Origin: Propionimicrobium sp. PCR01-08-3
Lineage (GTDB): Bacteria > Actinomycetota > Actinomycetes > Propionibacteriales > Propionibacteriaceae
Length of the DNA: 64,000 nt
Direction of reading: 5' to 3'
NCBI RefSeq assembly: GCF_030286045.1
Contig: NZ_CP127390.1
Coordinates: forward strand, 1,426,001-1,490,000
Below the pieces are notes generated by a model. It saw only the letters and a program-made list of their open reading frames with translations, did not search any database and was not told the origin of the DNA. Shown here piece after piece: positions 47,701 to 55,999 of this stretch; positions within the stretch are counted from its first letter, which is position 1; the number at the start of each line of letters is the position of its first letter. Position numbers and translations under genes: made by a program.

Positions 47701-49836
47701 TTCTTCGATGCGATCGAGCGCGAGACACCAGGCAACGGCGGCCTCTATTCGGTGACGATCGACCCCTGGAAGTGCACCGGCTGCCTGGAGTGCGTCGACG
47801 TCTGCGGCCCGAATGCCCTTGCCAGCGTCGATCAGACTCCGGCGATCGAGGAGAAGCTGGAGACCGGGTTCGAGTTCTTGACGAAGACCCCGAACACTCC
47901 GGCGCGGTTCACGAAGGATGCGGTGGAACCGGGCGGTGACACCAAGCGGCTGTTCCTCGACCGCGCCAATTACTACACGGTGACCGGCGGGCACGGCGGT
48001 TGCCGCGGCTGCGGCGAGGTGACCAGCACCCGCATGGTGATGGCGACCAGCCATGCTCTCGGCTCGAAGCGGCAGACCGAGCAGCGCGATATGCTCACCA
48101 CGCTCATCGACCAGTTGCAGGCCAAGCTTGCAGAACTGGAGGCATGCGATCAGGGGCGGGCCGCACGTATCGGCTCGACTGTCGACGCCTTGGAGAAGGG
48201 CCTCTATCTGCTCGAGGGAGGCCCGAACGGCAAGGCGCCGGCTACCACGGTGGTCGCGAACTCGACCGGCTGCTCCAGCGTGTACGCCTCGACCATGCCG
48301 TTTAACGCCTTCACCGATCCCTGGGTGAACAGCCTCTTCCAGGACGCTCAGGCGCTGGCCAAGGGCGTATTCGAGGGCCTGGCAGCGAAGCAGACCGATC
48401 TCGTCAAGGCGGTCCGCACCGCCCGGCTCGAGCTGGACGACGCCTATGACACGAGCGTCCACGACAAAGAACTGGCCACCCTCGATTGGGCCCAGTTCAC
48501 CGACGAGGAACTCGCCTGGATGCCGGCGGTGCTGACCATCGGCGGCGACGGTGCCAACTACGACATCGGCTTCGGTGCGCTGTCGCGGATTCTTGCGTCC
48601 GGAACCCCGGTGAAGATGATGGTGCTCGACACCGGCGGCTATTCCAACACCGGCGGCCAGGCGTCCACCGCGAGCTTCATCGGCCAGGACGCCGACCTGG
48701 CCAGGGTCGGCGCGGCCTCCACCGGCAAGACCGAGGGACGCAAGGAGCTCGCCATCTTGGCGGCCTTCCACCCGAACACCTACGTTGCCGCCACCGCGAC
48801 CGCCTTCCAGGGGCATTTCCTGCGCGCCGCCATGGACATGCTGAACTTCACCGACGGGGCATCGCTGGTCGATGTGTACACGCCATGCCAGGGCGAGAAC
48901 GGCATCGCCGACAACATGGCGAATCAGCGCGGCCGGCTCGCGGTCGAATCCCGGATGGCTCCGCTGTTCGTGCACGATCCGCGCAAGGGCGACAACCTGC
49001 GCGACTGGTTCGACCTGGACGCCAACCCCGACCCGGACAAGCTCTGGGCCAACCACACCATCGAATATGTGGACGAGACCGGCAACCTGAACCTTGCCGA
49101 GTTCCCGCTGACCCCGGCCCAATTCGCCTTCGCCGAATCCCGCTTCAAGAAGCAGTTCGGCAAGCTGCCCGCCGACCAGGACGCGGTGGCCGTGCCGGTC
49201 GAGGAGTTCATCGACCTGCCGGAAGCCGACCGGGCCACCCACGTGCCGTTCTTCTGGTCGACCGACGCCACCGACCGGCTGGTGAAGATCAAGGTCAGTG
49301 CCTCGATCGTCGCGATGGTTGAGGAGCGCCGCCGCAACTGGCAACTGCTGCAATACCTCGCAGGTGTTGACATCGAGCGGCTCAAGGCGCTGCACAAGAC
49401 CGACCTGGACGATCTGCAGTCGCGTTACGACGATGCGATGGCGGCCCGCGAGTCGTCGATGGACGAGATCGCCGCAGCCATGAGCGACCTGGCGGCCTCC
49501 ACCTCGGCCCAGCCGGTCGCGGGGTTCGGAGCCGGGTTCGCCGGCTTCGGTGGTTTCGGTGGTGGCGGTCAGAGCGCACCGGCAGCGCAAGCCGAGGACA
49601 CCGGGCAACCGATCGTCCGGCTCGCCCCGGAGGATGTCGCCAAGTGCACCGATTGCAAGAACTGCTGGCAGGAGCTGCCCGAGCTGTTCGAACGGACCAA
49701 GGTGATCGTGGATGATAAGGCCCTGGATGCGGCCCGGTTGATCCCGGGGGCGATCGACAAGGTGGAGCCCACCGACGAGCTGCGCAAGCGGATCGCCAAG
49801 GTGGTCGCCAACTGTGACGCCGAGATCATTCACTAA
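44785..49836 (+). CDS. nifJ: Pyruvate:ferredoxin (flavodoxin) oxidoreductase, enlarged single-chain form
   Basis: A 1,683-residue oxidoreductase that converts pyruvate and CoA to acetyl-CoA and CO2, reducing ferredoxin. Domains in order: pyrimidine-binding PFOR domain (VIGYPITPSTEI near residue 48), PFOR domain II, gamma domain (HSVGGYGTIATGK near 567), two [4Fe-4S] clusters (CTGCMECTLACP near 863 and CTGCLECVDVCG near 998), and the TPP domain (GGDGANYDIGFG near 1253). It is about 500 residues longer than classical NifJ (about 1,170-1,200). The extra parts are an insert near residues 245-360 and a tail after residue 1,520 with a Gly/Phe linker and a third Cys cluster (CTDCKNCW near 1620). The next gene is 11 bases away behind an AAAGGAGG site. 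Confidence 0.92.
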   Translation: MTDSVIQDVAPASAPTPAPDKAKYPGTAQVINGNGAVAHVMKHVCGGVIGYPITPSTEISEIYEAAVAEGQLNVWGKHPFFFEPEGEHSAQSGALGAALTGGQFVSNASSSQGILYAMESHFVTVGKKVGGFVLQVAARVVSKHSLNVMAGHDDVYALLPSGYTVFFGSNPQEAADLAAISYRTSALSLIPVANAMDGFATSHMLSEARLPEPELLKNYLGDPAGRIDCPTVAQEIIFGAKGRVWQLRRWIDRKAAEFGLSELDDIRDWLDRHADAVEHDDEGELIAETLRFVPADLAAQWRRQWLGALRKGTRQLVPALVDPTNPGLTGPVQNQPDFQAGIADHRTHFAAEVPRLARQAMDEYSALTGRPYAPVMTYDVDDADYVFVGLGSVCDDIRAVMPYLRSQGIKVGLVAVKLLQPFPEAELVAAVRGKKAVTIMERSDQMALTGFVNQAIFRGAANAAHPGRFPGIEPIDEIPAMTSAIFGLGGHDLQPRDLVAAAQNMAGENASPLVYLGSTFFSEESGRSFSELEAKLAAAYPETTLMALPVGKNPQLLPDKAMRIRFHSVGGYGTIATGKLMTDILAGALGLYSKSAPKYGSEKSGAPTNYYITLSPEPVLVTNAELEDVEVVLSPDHKVFQHTNPLKGLVAGGTLIMQSNLPPEQAWRALPAAARTTIREKKIKFSIIDAFSVAAEHAPTAELQTRMMGIAFIGAVVGGVDRISHGTSVDALREKVYVQINKKFGRKGSTIVSSNMAVIEDGLTAVVPVPYDQDAYLAIDAEQAPAAARSLALSAAMCPSPCAASNLFDADYYEHIMGKPFREGTVDRAPVFPGSGLFVPSGTAAGKDKGMFRRTVPIFDATLCTGCMECTLACPDAAIPNAVHEIHTLIAAAVEMIEVNEPQRAAMRDHIYSVASRVREYYRADKDAASLADLVAKAADELVPAASGSYLRRNFGAVVEVLRGFPVARTRPFFDAIERETPGNGGLYSVTIDPWKCTGCLECVDVCGPNALASVDQTPAIEEKLETGFEFLTKTPNTPARFTKDAVEPGGDTKRLFLDRANYYTVTGGHGGCRGCGEVTSTRMVMATSHALGSKRQTEQRDMLTTLIDQLQAKLAELEACDQGRAARIGSTVDALEKGLYLLEGGPNGKAPATTVVANSTGCSSVYASTMPFNAFTDPWVNSLFQDAQALAKGVFEGLAAKQTDLVKAVRTARLELDDAYDTSVHDKELATLDWAQFTDEELAWMPAVLTIGGDGANYDIGFGALSRILASGTPVKMMVLDTGGYSNTGGQASTASFIGQDADLARVGAASTGKTEGRKELAILAAFHPNTYVAATATAFQGHFLRAAMDMLNFTDGASLVDVYTPCQGENGIADNMANQRGRLAVESRMAPLFVHDPRKGDNLRDWFDLDANPDPDKLWANHTIEYVDETGNLNLAEFPLTPAQFAFAESRFKKQFGKLPADQDAVAVPVEEFIDLPEADRATHVPFFWSTDATDRLVKIKVSASIVAMVEERRRNWQLLQYLAGVDIERLKALHKTDLDDLQSRYDDAMAARESSMDEIAAAMSDLAASTSAQPVAGFGAGFAGFGGFGGGGQSAPAAQAEDTGQPIVRLAPEDVAKCTDCKNCWQELPELFERTKVIVDDKALDAARLIPGAIDKVEPTDELRKRIAKVVANCDAEIIH

Positions 49837-49847
49837 AGGAGGCGGTC

Positions 49848-52676
49848 ATGACCACCACGACACCGGACGAACTGAGCCGTTACCTATCTGCTTCCCAGGC
49901 ACTGGCCGATCGCGCGAATGAGGTCGAGGAGCTCGGCCGCTCCGAAGCGGTCGAGACCTACCGCCGCCAGATGGATCTGCTCGGGCGCAGACTGCAGGAC
50001 AATCCCCGGGCCTTCCGGCAGATGTTCATCTCTGACGGAATGGGTGCCATCGCGGCCGAGTTCCGGCAGCCCGAACTGACGCCGGAGTTCACCTGGGCCT
50101 TGTGGAACAAGCTTCTGGTGGGCAACGACGCGTCGCTGGTGCTGATGCGGTTCATCTGGAATCTGCCGCTCGGCAAGAAGCGCACCTTCATCCGGGCGCT
50201 CGACAAGCATCTGTCGGATCGGTATCCGGTCTTCAAGAATCTGTCGGTGAACTGGCCGGCCGGCTCGTCGATTCCGCCCTATATCCGCACGCCCGAGCAG
50301 CGCAGCGAAGACTTCGAGCTGGTCAACCAGGGCTACCTCGGCTACATGAGCATCGGCTATACCCAGCGTGAGGTCGATCTGCTGGTCTGGCTGGAGGCGC
50401 TGCGCGACAAACAGTGCGCCGACAAGCCGTGCCAGCTGGGCGAGCTGTTGGCCGGACGCAAGGAGCCGCGCGGCGGCTGCCCGGTGCAGGTGCACATCCC
50501 GGACATGATGGAGATGCTCGGCACCGGGTATTTCCGGGAGGCCCTCGACCTGATCGAATCGATCAACCCGCTGCCCAATGTGACCGGACGCGTCTGCCCG
50601 CAGGAATTGCAGTGCCAGTCGGTGTGCGCTCATTCGGGGCGTCCGATCGAGATCGGCCAACTGGAATGGTTCCTGCCGCAGCGTGACCGGGTGGTCGACC
50701 CGGGCGGCAATATCTCCCGCTACCAGAACGTGCCCGACCCATGGGAGCAGGCGATCAAACCGCCGGTGGCGATCGTGGGGTCGGGGCCGTCCGGCCTGAT
50801 CAACGCGTTCTTGCTGGCCGCGGACGGGCATCCGGTGACCGTCTTCGAATCGTTCCACCGGTTGGGCGGGGTGCTGCGCTACGGCATCCCCGAGTTCCGG
50901 CTGCCGAACACCCTGATCGATGATGTGGTCGAGAAGATCACCGCGCTGGGCGGGCGCTTCGTGACCAACTTCGTGGTCGGCAAGACCGCGACGCTCGCCG
51001 AGCTCAAGCAGGCCGGGTTCTCGCACATCTTCGTGGGTTCCGGGGCGGGCCTGCCCCGGTTCATGAATGTGCCCGGCGAGCACCTGCTCAATGTGATGAG
51101 CGCCAACGAGTTCTTGACCAGGGTGAACCTGATGCAGGGGCACCGCGCCGACTACGAGACACCACTGCCCGAATGCCGCGGCAAAAAGGTCATGGTCATC
51201 GGCGGCGGCAACACGGCGATGGACGCCGCCCGCACCGCGCGCAGGCTCGGCGGCAGGGTGACGATCGTCTATCGCCGCACCCGCCAGGAGATGCCGGCCC
51301 GTGTCGAGGAATTGGCGCATGCTCTCGAAGAGGGCATCGAGTTGGCGACGTTGCGTTCACCCAGCGAATTCCTGGGGGACGATCGCTCGGGGTTTGTGAA
51401 GGCGGCCACGCTCGATGTGATGAGCCTCGGCGAACCCGATGCCTCCGGACGCCGCCGCCCGGTGGCCACTGGCGAGTCGGAGCAGGTGGATGTCGATCTG
51501 GTGATCATGGCGTTGGGCAATTCGGCGAATCCGATCATCCGCGATTCCGAGCCGTCGCTGACGGTGACGACCGCGGGTGCTCTGGAGCTCACCGAGGGCA
51601 GCCAGGCGACCTCGATCGACGGTGTCTACTCGGGCGGCGACGCGGCCCGGGGTGGTTCGACGGCGGTGAAGGCGGCCGGGGATGGCCAGGCCGCGGCCCG
51701 GGAGATCCGTGAGGCGTCGTTGCTGCCGGCGGCGCAGATCCGCGAGATGGTGGCGGGCGCCAAACATTTCACCGATCTGGCGGATGCTCCGAACACGATC
51801 GTGGCCCGCCGCGAGTTGCAGCCCAATATCGTCGAGTTGACGGTGAATGCGCCTGTCATCGCGGCGAACGCAAAGGCCGGGCAGTTCGTCCGGGTGCTGG
51901 CCGAGCCGAACGGCGAGCTGGTGCCGCTCACCCTGGCAGATTGGGACGCCGACCAGGGCACGATCGTGCTGGTCATCCAGGGGATGGGCACCACCTCCAA
52001 GATGATCAACGCGATGCAGGTGGGGGACAAGCTCGAGGGTATTGCCGGGCCGTTGGGCCAGCCGAGCGAACTGCACAAGGTCGCGGACGACCAGACGGTC
52101 GTGTTCACCGCGGGCGGGGTCGGGCTGCCTCCGGTGTATCCGATCGCCCGGGAGAATCTGCGGCTGGGCAATCATGTCACACTGATCGCCGGATTCCGCG
52201 GCGCCGACCTGCTGTTCTGGGTCGGTGAGGGGGAGCGGGTCGACAACTTGCAGGCCAAGTTCGGTGACCAGCTGGAGGTGATCTACACCAGCAACGATGG
52301 ATCGTTCGGCATCGAAGGGTTCGTCACGGTTCCGTTGAAGGATCTGCTGGACGCCAACCAGCGCGGCGAGGGACGCCGGATCGCCGAGGTGACCACCATC
52401 GGCCCGCCGATGATGATGCGCTCGGTCTCCGATCTGACCAAACCATATGGGGTGGCAACCGTCGCGTCCTTGAACTCGATCATGGTGGACGCCACCGGAA
52501 TGTGCGGTGCCTGCATGGTGCCGGTCGAGGTGGACGGCAAGCTGGTGCGCAAGCACGCCTGTATCGATGGCCCCGAGCTCGACTCACACTCGATCGACTG
52601 GGACAAGTTCTTGCCCAGGTTCGGCCTGTTCAAATCGCAGGAGCAGCAGTCCAAGGTCAAGCACGGCTGGGTGTGA
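49848..52676 (+). CDS. Fused NfnB-NfnA-like FAD oxidoreductase (glutamate-synthase-small-chain-like plus PyrK-like)
   Basis: A 942-residue flavoprotein. Residues 1-150 are an unrecognised extension. Residues about 185-270 carry GltD-like Fe-S cysteines (GGCPVQ, then GRVCPQELQCQSVCAHSGRP). The FAD and NAD(P) Rossmann motifs follow at 307 (VAIVGSGPSG) and 448 (VMVIGGGNTAMDAA). From about residue 640 it becomes a PyrK/NfnA-like reductase with FTAGGVGLPPVYP near 753 and a [2Fe-2S] motif (MCGACMVP, then HACIDGPE) near 885. NfnAB normally consists of two proteins and couples ferredoxin, NADH and NADPH. Its place directly after the pyruvate oxidoreductase suggests it moves pyruvate-derived electrons to NAD(P); whether it bifurcates is not known. 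Confidence 0.85.
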   Translation: MTTTTPDELSRYLSASQALADRANEVEELGRSEAVETYRRQMDLLGRRLQDNPRAFRQMFISDGMGAIAAEFRQPELTPEFTWALWNKLLVGNDASLVLMRFIWNLPLGKKRTFIRALDKHLSDRYPVFKNLSVNWPAGSSIPPYIRTPEQRSEDFELVNQGYLGYMSIGYTQREVDLLVWLEALRDKQCADKPCQLGELLAGRKEPRGGCPVQVHIPDMMEMLGTGYFREALDLIESINPLPNVTGRVCPQELQCQSVCAHSGRPIEIGQLEWFLPQRDRVVDPGGNISRYQNVPDPWEQAIKPPVAIVGSGPSGLINAFLLAADGHPVTVFESFHRLGGVLRYGIPEFRLPNTLIDDVVEKITALGGRFVTNFVVGKTATLAELKQAGFSHIFVGSGAGLPRFMNVPGEHLLNVMSANEFLTRVNLMQGHRADYETPLPECRGKKVMVIGGGNTAMDAARTARRLGGRVTIVYRRTRQEMPARVEELAHALEEGIELATLRSPSEFLGDDRSGFVKAATLDVMSLGEPDASGRRRPVATGESEQVDVDLVIMALGNSANPIIRDSEPSLTVTTAGALELTEGSQATSIDGVYSGGDAARGGSTAVKAAGDGQAAAREIREASLLPAAQIREMVAGAKHFTDLADAPNTIVARRELQPNIVELTVNAPVIAANAKAGQFVRVLAEPNGELVPLTLADWDADQGTIVLVIQGMGTTSKMINAMQVGDKLEGIAGPLGQPSELHKVADDQTVVFTAGGVGLPPVYPIARENLRLGNHVTLIAGFRGADLLFWVGEGERVDNLQAKFGDQLEVIYTSNDGSFGIEGFVTVPLKDLLDANQRGEGRRIAEVTTIGPPMMMRSVSDLTKPYGVATVASLNSIMVDATGMCGACMVPVEVDGKLVRKHACIDGPELDSHSIDWDKFLPRFGLFKSQEQQSKVKHGWV

Positions 52677-52794
52677 CGGACCGAGGAGTCGTCCGTGGGA
52701 ACCTGAGCTTGGAGTGCTCCTGCGGTCATGGTTGCCGACGCTCGCCGGAAGGAAAAGATGAGCTCGCTTCCCGGCAACCAACACCTCCCGAGCT

Positions 52795-53340
52795 TCAGGT
52801 ACTGACGCGCCACGTCCTGAAGGAGGTCAGCGGCACGGTCTGCGCCGAGAAACCTGCATCCCCGAGTGGATCAAGTGCGTAGATGGTTCGCTGCCCGATC
52901 CAATCCGGCAGGTTCTCGATCCACATCGGTGCACCGGAGCTGCGACCCGGCAGCAACACCACCGGCGGTCCCGGCTCGGAGCCCTGCCACTCCAGCACCC
53001 GTACCGAACCGAGATCTACCTGGACATCATGAATCCGGGTGGGCTCGGGTAGCGCCGCCATGGCCTGGTCGTAGGCGGAAGCATAAGCAGCTTTTGCCGC
53101 GGCGGACTTCCAACGTCCTACCTGAGGGGAGGGCGAGATGATCGATATCGCCTTATCGACCACCAACCCGGCGACAACTGCGATTGCAAGCACCTTCACT
53201 ATGGTCTTGCCGCGGCTTCCACGTCGATGCCCTGCTCGGTGCTTGCGGCCGGACGAGGCGGGAGACACCGCGCTGCTCCCACTCGGGGTGCGCATCTTGT
53301 TACCGGTTTCAGACTGCATGAGCGACTCCATCGGCTCCAT
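52795..53340 (-). pseudogene. Truncated alpha/beta hydrolase-like protein
   Basis: The N-terminal 175 residues look like an actinobacterial exported alpha/beta hydrolase: basic leader, membrane anchor (VLAIAVVAGLVVDKAI near 50), then RVLEWQGSEPGPPVVLLPGRSSGAPMW and YALDPLGDAG with the oxyanion region. The protein then stops about seven residues after PLTSF, before the nucleophile serine and the rest of the fold, which would need some 200 more residues. I see no continuation in other frames down to the oxidoreductase stop at 52676, so the 3' end is lost. A short functional protein is possible but unlikely. Confidence 0.65.
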
Positions 53341-53457
53341 GGTTGCTCAAGTCTACGGGCATCCGCGTCTACGCGTCCTCATCCTTCAGGCACCAAGGCA
53401 ATAGGTGCTGCATGACCGGACGCCGACCCAGGTTCCGGCGCTGAAGCGGAGGATAGT

Positions 53458-54237
53458 TCACATCATGGCGCGCAATTCGGCCACCGACTCCACGACCAGG
53501 CTCGGACGATACGGGAATCGCTCCAAGTCCTTGCGTCCGGTGATGCCGGAGAGCACCAAAACGGTGAACAAACCTGCTTCGATGCCCGCGACGATGTCGG
53601 TGTCCATCCGGTCGCCGATCATCGCGGTGGTTTCGCTGTGGGCTTCGATGCGGTTCATCGCGCTGCGGAACATCATGGGGTTCGGCTTGCCGACGATGTA
53701 GGGATGCCGGTTCGTTGCCGCGGTGATCAGTGCGGCAACCGATCCGGTGGCGGGCAGCACACCGGTGGCGCTCGGGCCGATGACATCGGGGTTGGTCGCG
53801 ATGAAACGAGCGCCGCCGATGATGTGATTGATGGCCAGCGTGATCGCCTCGAACGAGTAGGTGCGGGTTTCGCCGATCACGACGTAGTCCGGGTCTTCCT
53901 CCACCATCACGAATCCGGCATCATGCAGCGCCGTCGTCAAACCGGCCTCGCCCACGACATAGACCCGTGCGCCGGGATGTTGGCCCGCCAAGAAATCCGC
54001 TGTGGCCAGTGCCGACGTCCACAGATTCTCTTCTGGGACGATGAGCCCCGCCTGGTCGAGTCGCGCGGACAGATCTCTGGCCGTATAGCTCGAATCGTTT
54101 GTGAGCACCAGAAACCGGCGCGAGGTGTCGACCCAGCAATTGATGAGATCCGAGGCACCCGGTATCGGGATTTCTCCCTGCACCAGGACGCCGTCTTTGT
54201 CGGTCAGCCAGCATTCGATGTCGCGAGGATCTCTCAT
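53458..54237 (-). CDS. HAD-superfamily IIA phosphatase (NagD-like)
   Basis: A 259-residue phosphatase. The nucleophile motif is TDKDGVL at residues 12-18 (D13 and D15). The second motif LTNDSS lies near 45, the lysine in VGKPNP near 190 and the last acidic motif MIGDRMDTD near 212. The cap domain between motifs 2 and 3 is of the C2a type, as in NagD and phosphoglycolate-type enzymes. The substrate is unknown. The ATG at 54237 is six bases after a TAGATT -10 box, so it is probably leaderless. Confidence 0.85.
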   Translation of the reverse strand: MRDPRDIECWLTDKDGVLVQGEIPIPGASDLINCWVDTSRRFLVLTNDSSYTARDLSARLDQAGLIVPEENLWTSALATADFLAGQHPGARVYVVGEAGLTTALHDAGFVMVEEDPDYVVIGETRTYSFEAITLAINHIIGGARFIATNPDVIGPSATGVLPATGSVAALITAATNRHPYIVGKPNPMMFRSAMNRIEAHSETTAMIGDRMDTDIVAGIEAGLFTVLVLSGITGRKDLERFPYRPSLVVESVAELRAMM

Positions 54238-54243
54238 GGATAG

Positions 54244-54249
54244 AATCTA
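54244..54249 (-). promoter_or_regulatory. -10 element of a leaderless promoter for the HAD phosphatase
   Basis: On the minus strand TAGATT is followed by six bases and ATG 54237. Confidence 0.45.
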
Positions 54250-54633
54250 GCGCCATTCAACCTCTCGCCGCCGCCATTGAGGCAATATTCGTCCGGAGCG
54301 GGCAGGCGGGGAGGCGAATCCAACTGCGACACAAACCTGTGCTGTCGAGATACAAATCGCCGCAATTAGCGGCTTGTTGCCATTATTGCCCGTAAGCTGC
54401 AAACCGATTGACGCGAGCACTGGCACAAAACATTCTCCTACTCAACCGTGAATAGCGAAGCCAGAAGCGGTATTGCTATCGTCCTGCCTAGAGAGCACGC
54501 ACCTTTCGGCCCTTCCAACGTTCTGTTCGGCGGCAGGGATGAGGGTGCATCTTTCATGTTGCGTTTCGCAATGAAGCGGCAATTGCCCGAATCGACTTCG
54601 CAGCATCGTTTTTCCGTGTCAAGAGGAGCCATC
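54250..54633. other. Intergenic region before the membrane protein gene
   Basis: The 5' part is relatively AT-rich (54,335-54,450) and probably carries a promoter. The membrane protein frame is open back to 54448, but those codons do not look like a protein start. No RNA gene or repeat is visible. Confidence 0.45.
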
Positions 54634-55572
54634 GTGACCACCGATATTCTCATGTATTTAGCAGCATTTGGGGGTGGCTTCCTTGGAGCTACCTTCGGTG
54701 CCCTTTTCGCCTTCTCATTTGTGGGCATTACCCTTATCGTCGGCATTGCAGTCGCAATTGCGACCGGCGGTGATGCCTCCTGGATCAATTTGGTGTCGTT
54801 CGGCCCGTTCTTCGGGCCCCACATCTCGTTCGCCGGCGGCGTGGGCGCCGCGGCATACGCCCATCGCAGGGGCTACCTCACCGGGCTGCGCGACATCGCC
54901 ACCCCGCTGGTAAGCCTGGCAAAGCCTGACGTGTTGATCGTCGGAGGTCTCTTCGGCGTCGGTGGTCTGGTGGTCAGCGACATCGTCAGCATCATCCCGT
55001 GGCTGGGCACCCACACCGACCTGCCCGGTATCACCGTGATCATCAGCGGCATCGCCGCCCGGTTGATCTTCGGCAAGACGGGCATCATCGGCCCCAACAG
55101 TGAAGGTCTCACCGGTAAAGCGAGATTCACTCCCAATGACACCGACTGCTGGGTCCGCTACCAGGAAGGCTGGGGCAACGTCGCCGTTCTCGGTCTGGGC
55201 ACCGGCCTGTTGTCGGCTTGGGCCACCATCGCGCTCAGTGAGGCCTTCCCGGACGCCGCGGCCAGCATTCCGCTGCTCGGTTTCGGCATCTCGGCCGCGT
55301 CCTTGATGTTTCTGACCCTGGGCGCCGGCATCCCGGTCACACACCATATGACGCTGATCGCAGCCATCAGCGCGTCCAATTTCTTGGCCATCACCGGAAA
55401 CCCGGTCGCGGCCGTGCTCATCGGTTGCCTCTTCGGCGGTATCTCGGCCCTGGTCGGCGAGGGCTTCTCGAGGCTCTGGCAGATCCGTGGCGACACCCAC
55501 ATCGACCCCCCGGCCAGCGCCATCTGGCCGATGACCTGCGTGGTCCTCGGGCTCACCCAGATCTTCGCCTGA
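54634..55572 (+). CDS. Polytopic membrane protein of unknown function
   Basis: A 312-residue integral membrane protein with roughly eight to ten hydrophobic helices, glycine-rich and with repeated small-residue patterns (AAFGGGFLGATFGALFAF, LIVGGLFGVGGLVVSDIV, ISALVGEGFSRL). The look is that of a permease or ion transporter, but I cannot name a family. The GTG at 54634 is chosen because AAGAGGAG lies eight bases in front; the frame upstream of it lacks membrane character. It is followed by a hairpin, then by the SDR promoter. Confidence 0.65.
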   Translation: MTTDILMYLAAFGGGFLGATFGALFAFSFVGITLIVGIAVAIATGGDASWINLVSFGPFFGPHISFAGGVGAAAYAHRRGYLTGLRDIATPLVSLAKPDVLIVGGLFGVGGLVVSDIVSIIPWLGTHTDLPGITVIISGIAARLIFGKTGIIGPNSEGLTGKARFTPNDTDCWVRYQEGWGNVAVLGLGTGLLSAWATIALSEAFPDAAASIPLLGFGISAASLMFLTLGAGIPVTHHMTLIAAISASNFLAITGNPVAAVLIGCLFGGISALVGEGFSRLWQIRGDTHIDPPASAIWPMTCVVLGLTQIFA

Positions 55573-55623
55573 TCGCCTGCCGGGCAGGCGTCGAGGCCGC
55601 CCGGCACCGCTGCATTCTCACCA

Positions 55624-55653
55624 CAGGACCCGTACCGCTTGGTGCGGGTCCTG
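55624..55653. terminator. Strong hairpin after the membrane protein gene
   Basis: CAGGACCCG-T-ACC and GGT-G-CGGGTCCTG form a 13-bp stem with a GCTT loop. No T-run follows, so it may be a terminator of the stem-only type or an mRNA-stabilising hairpin. It lies 51 bases after the stop codon. Confidence 0.5.
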
Positions 55654-55754
55654 ACTATGTTCGGGACATCGCACAACTTTCTCTCGCCCGTTTGCCTCAT
55701 GGTGCCGGCCGAGTGCGGAGGGTCTCGCCCTGTCGTCGGTCCGCAGGCGAGGGC

Positions 55755-55829
55755 TTGACAGGTGCCGTACGAGAGCAGAGACTTAATGCTGCACAGAACG
55801 CATCGCTGCTGCATATTGTGCAGCAGGGT
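55755..55829 (+). promoter_or_regulatory. Promoter and operator of the SDR-RbsD/FucU operon
   Basis: A consensus -35 TTGACA (55755-55760) is followed after 17 bases by GAGACT, a weak -10. Just downstream lies a GCAC-4nt-CGCATC block and the inverted repeat TGCTGCA-TATTG-TGCAGCA at 55808-55826. The same arrangement stands before the TRAP-binding-protein gene 2.7 kb away. The likely binder is the IclR-family regulator encoded between them. The untranslated leader would be about 200 bases long. Confidence 0.6.
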
Positions 55830-55999
55830 ATGTTCCGTAGATTAGATTTGGCATCGATGGCCAGCAGGCTCGGGCACAGGCCGTCGCCGACGCCGAAACC
55901 CTGCCGGACAAAGTCAACGAACATGGACGACACGATCAGACCTGGGCATCGTCCGGGTCCGCACGAACCGCCGAACCACCAGCAGATCAGGAGACTGAC

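Noticed and set aside
44494-49833. Very long open frames antisense to the pyruvate oxidoreductase (663 and 893 codons).
   Set aside because: They mirror a strongly conserved gene on the plus strand and have no recognisable domains; such frames are common opposite GC-rich genes.
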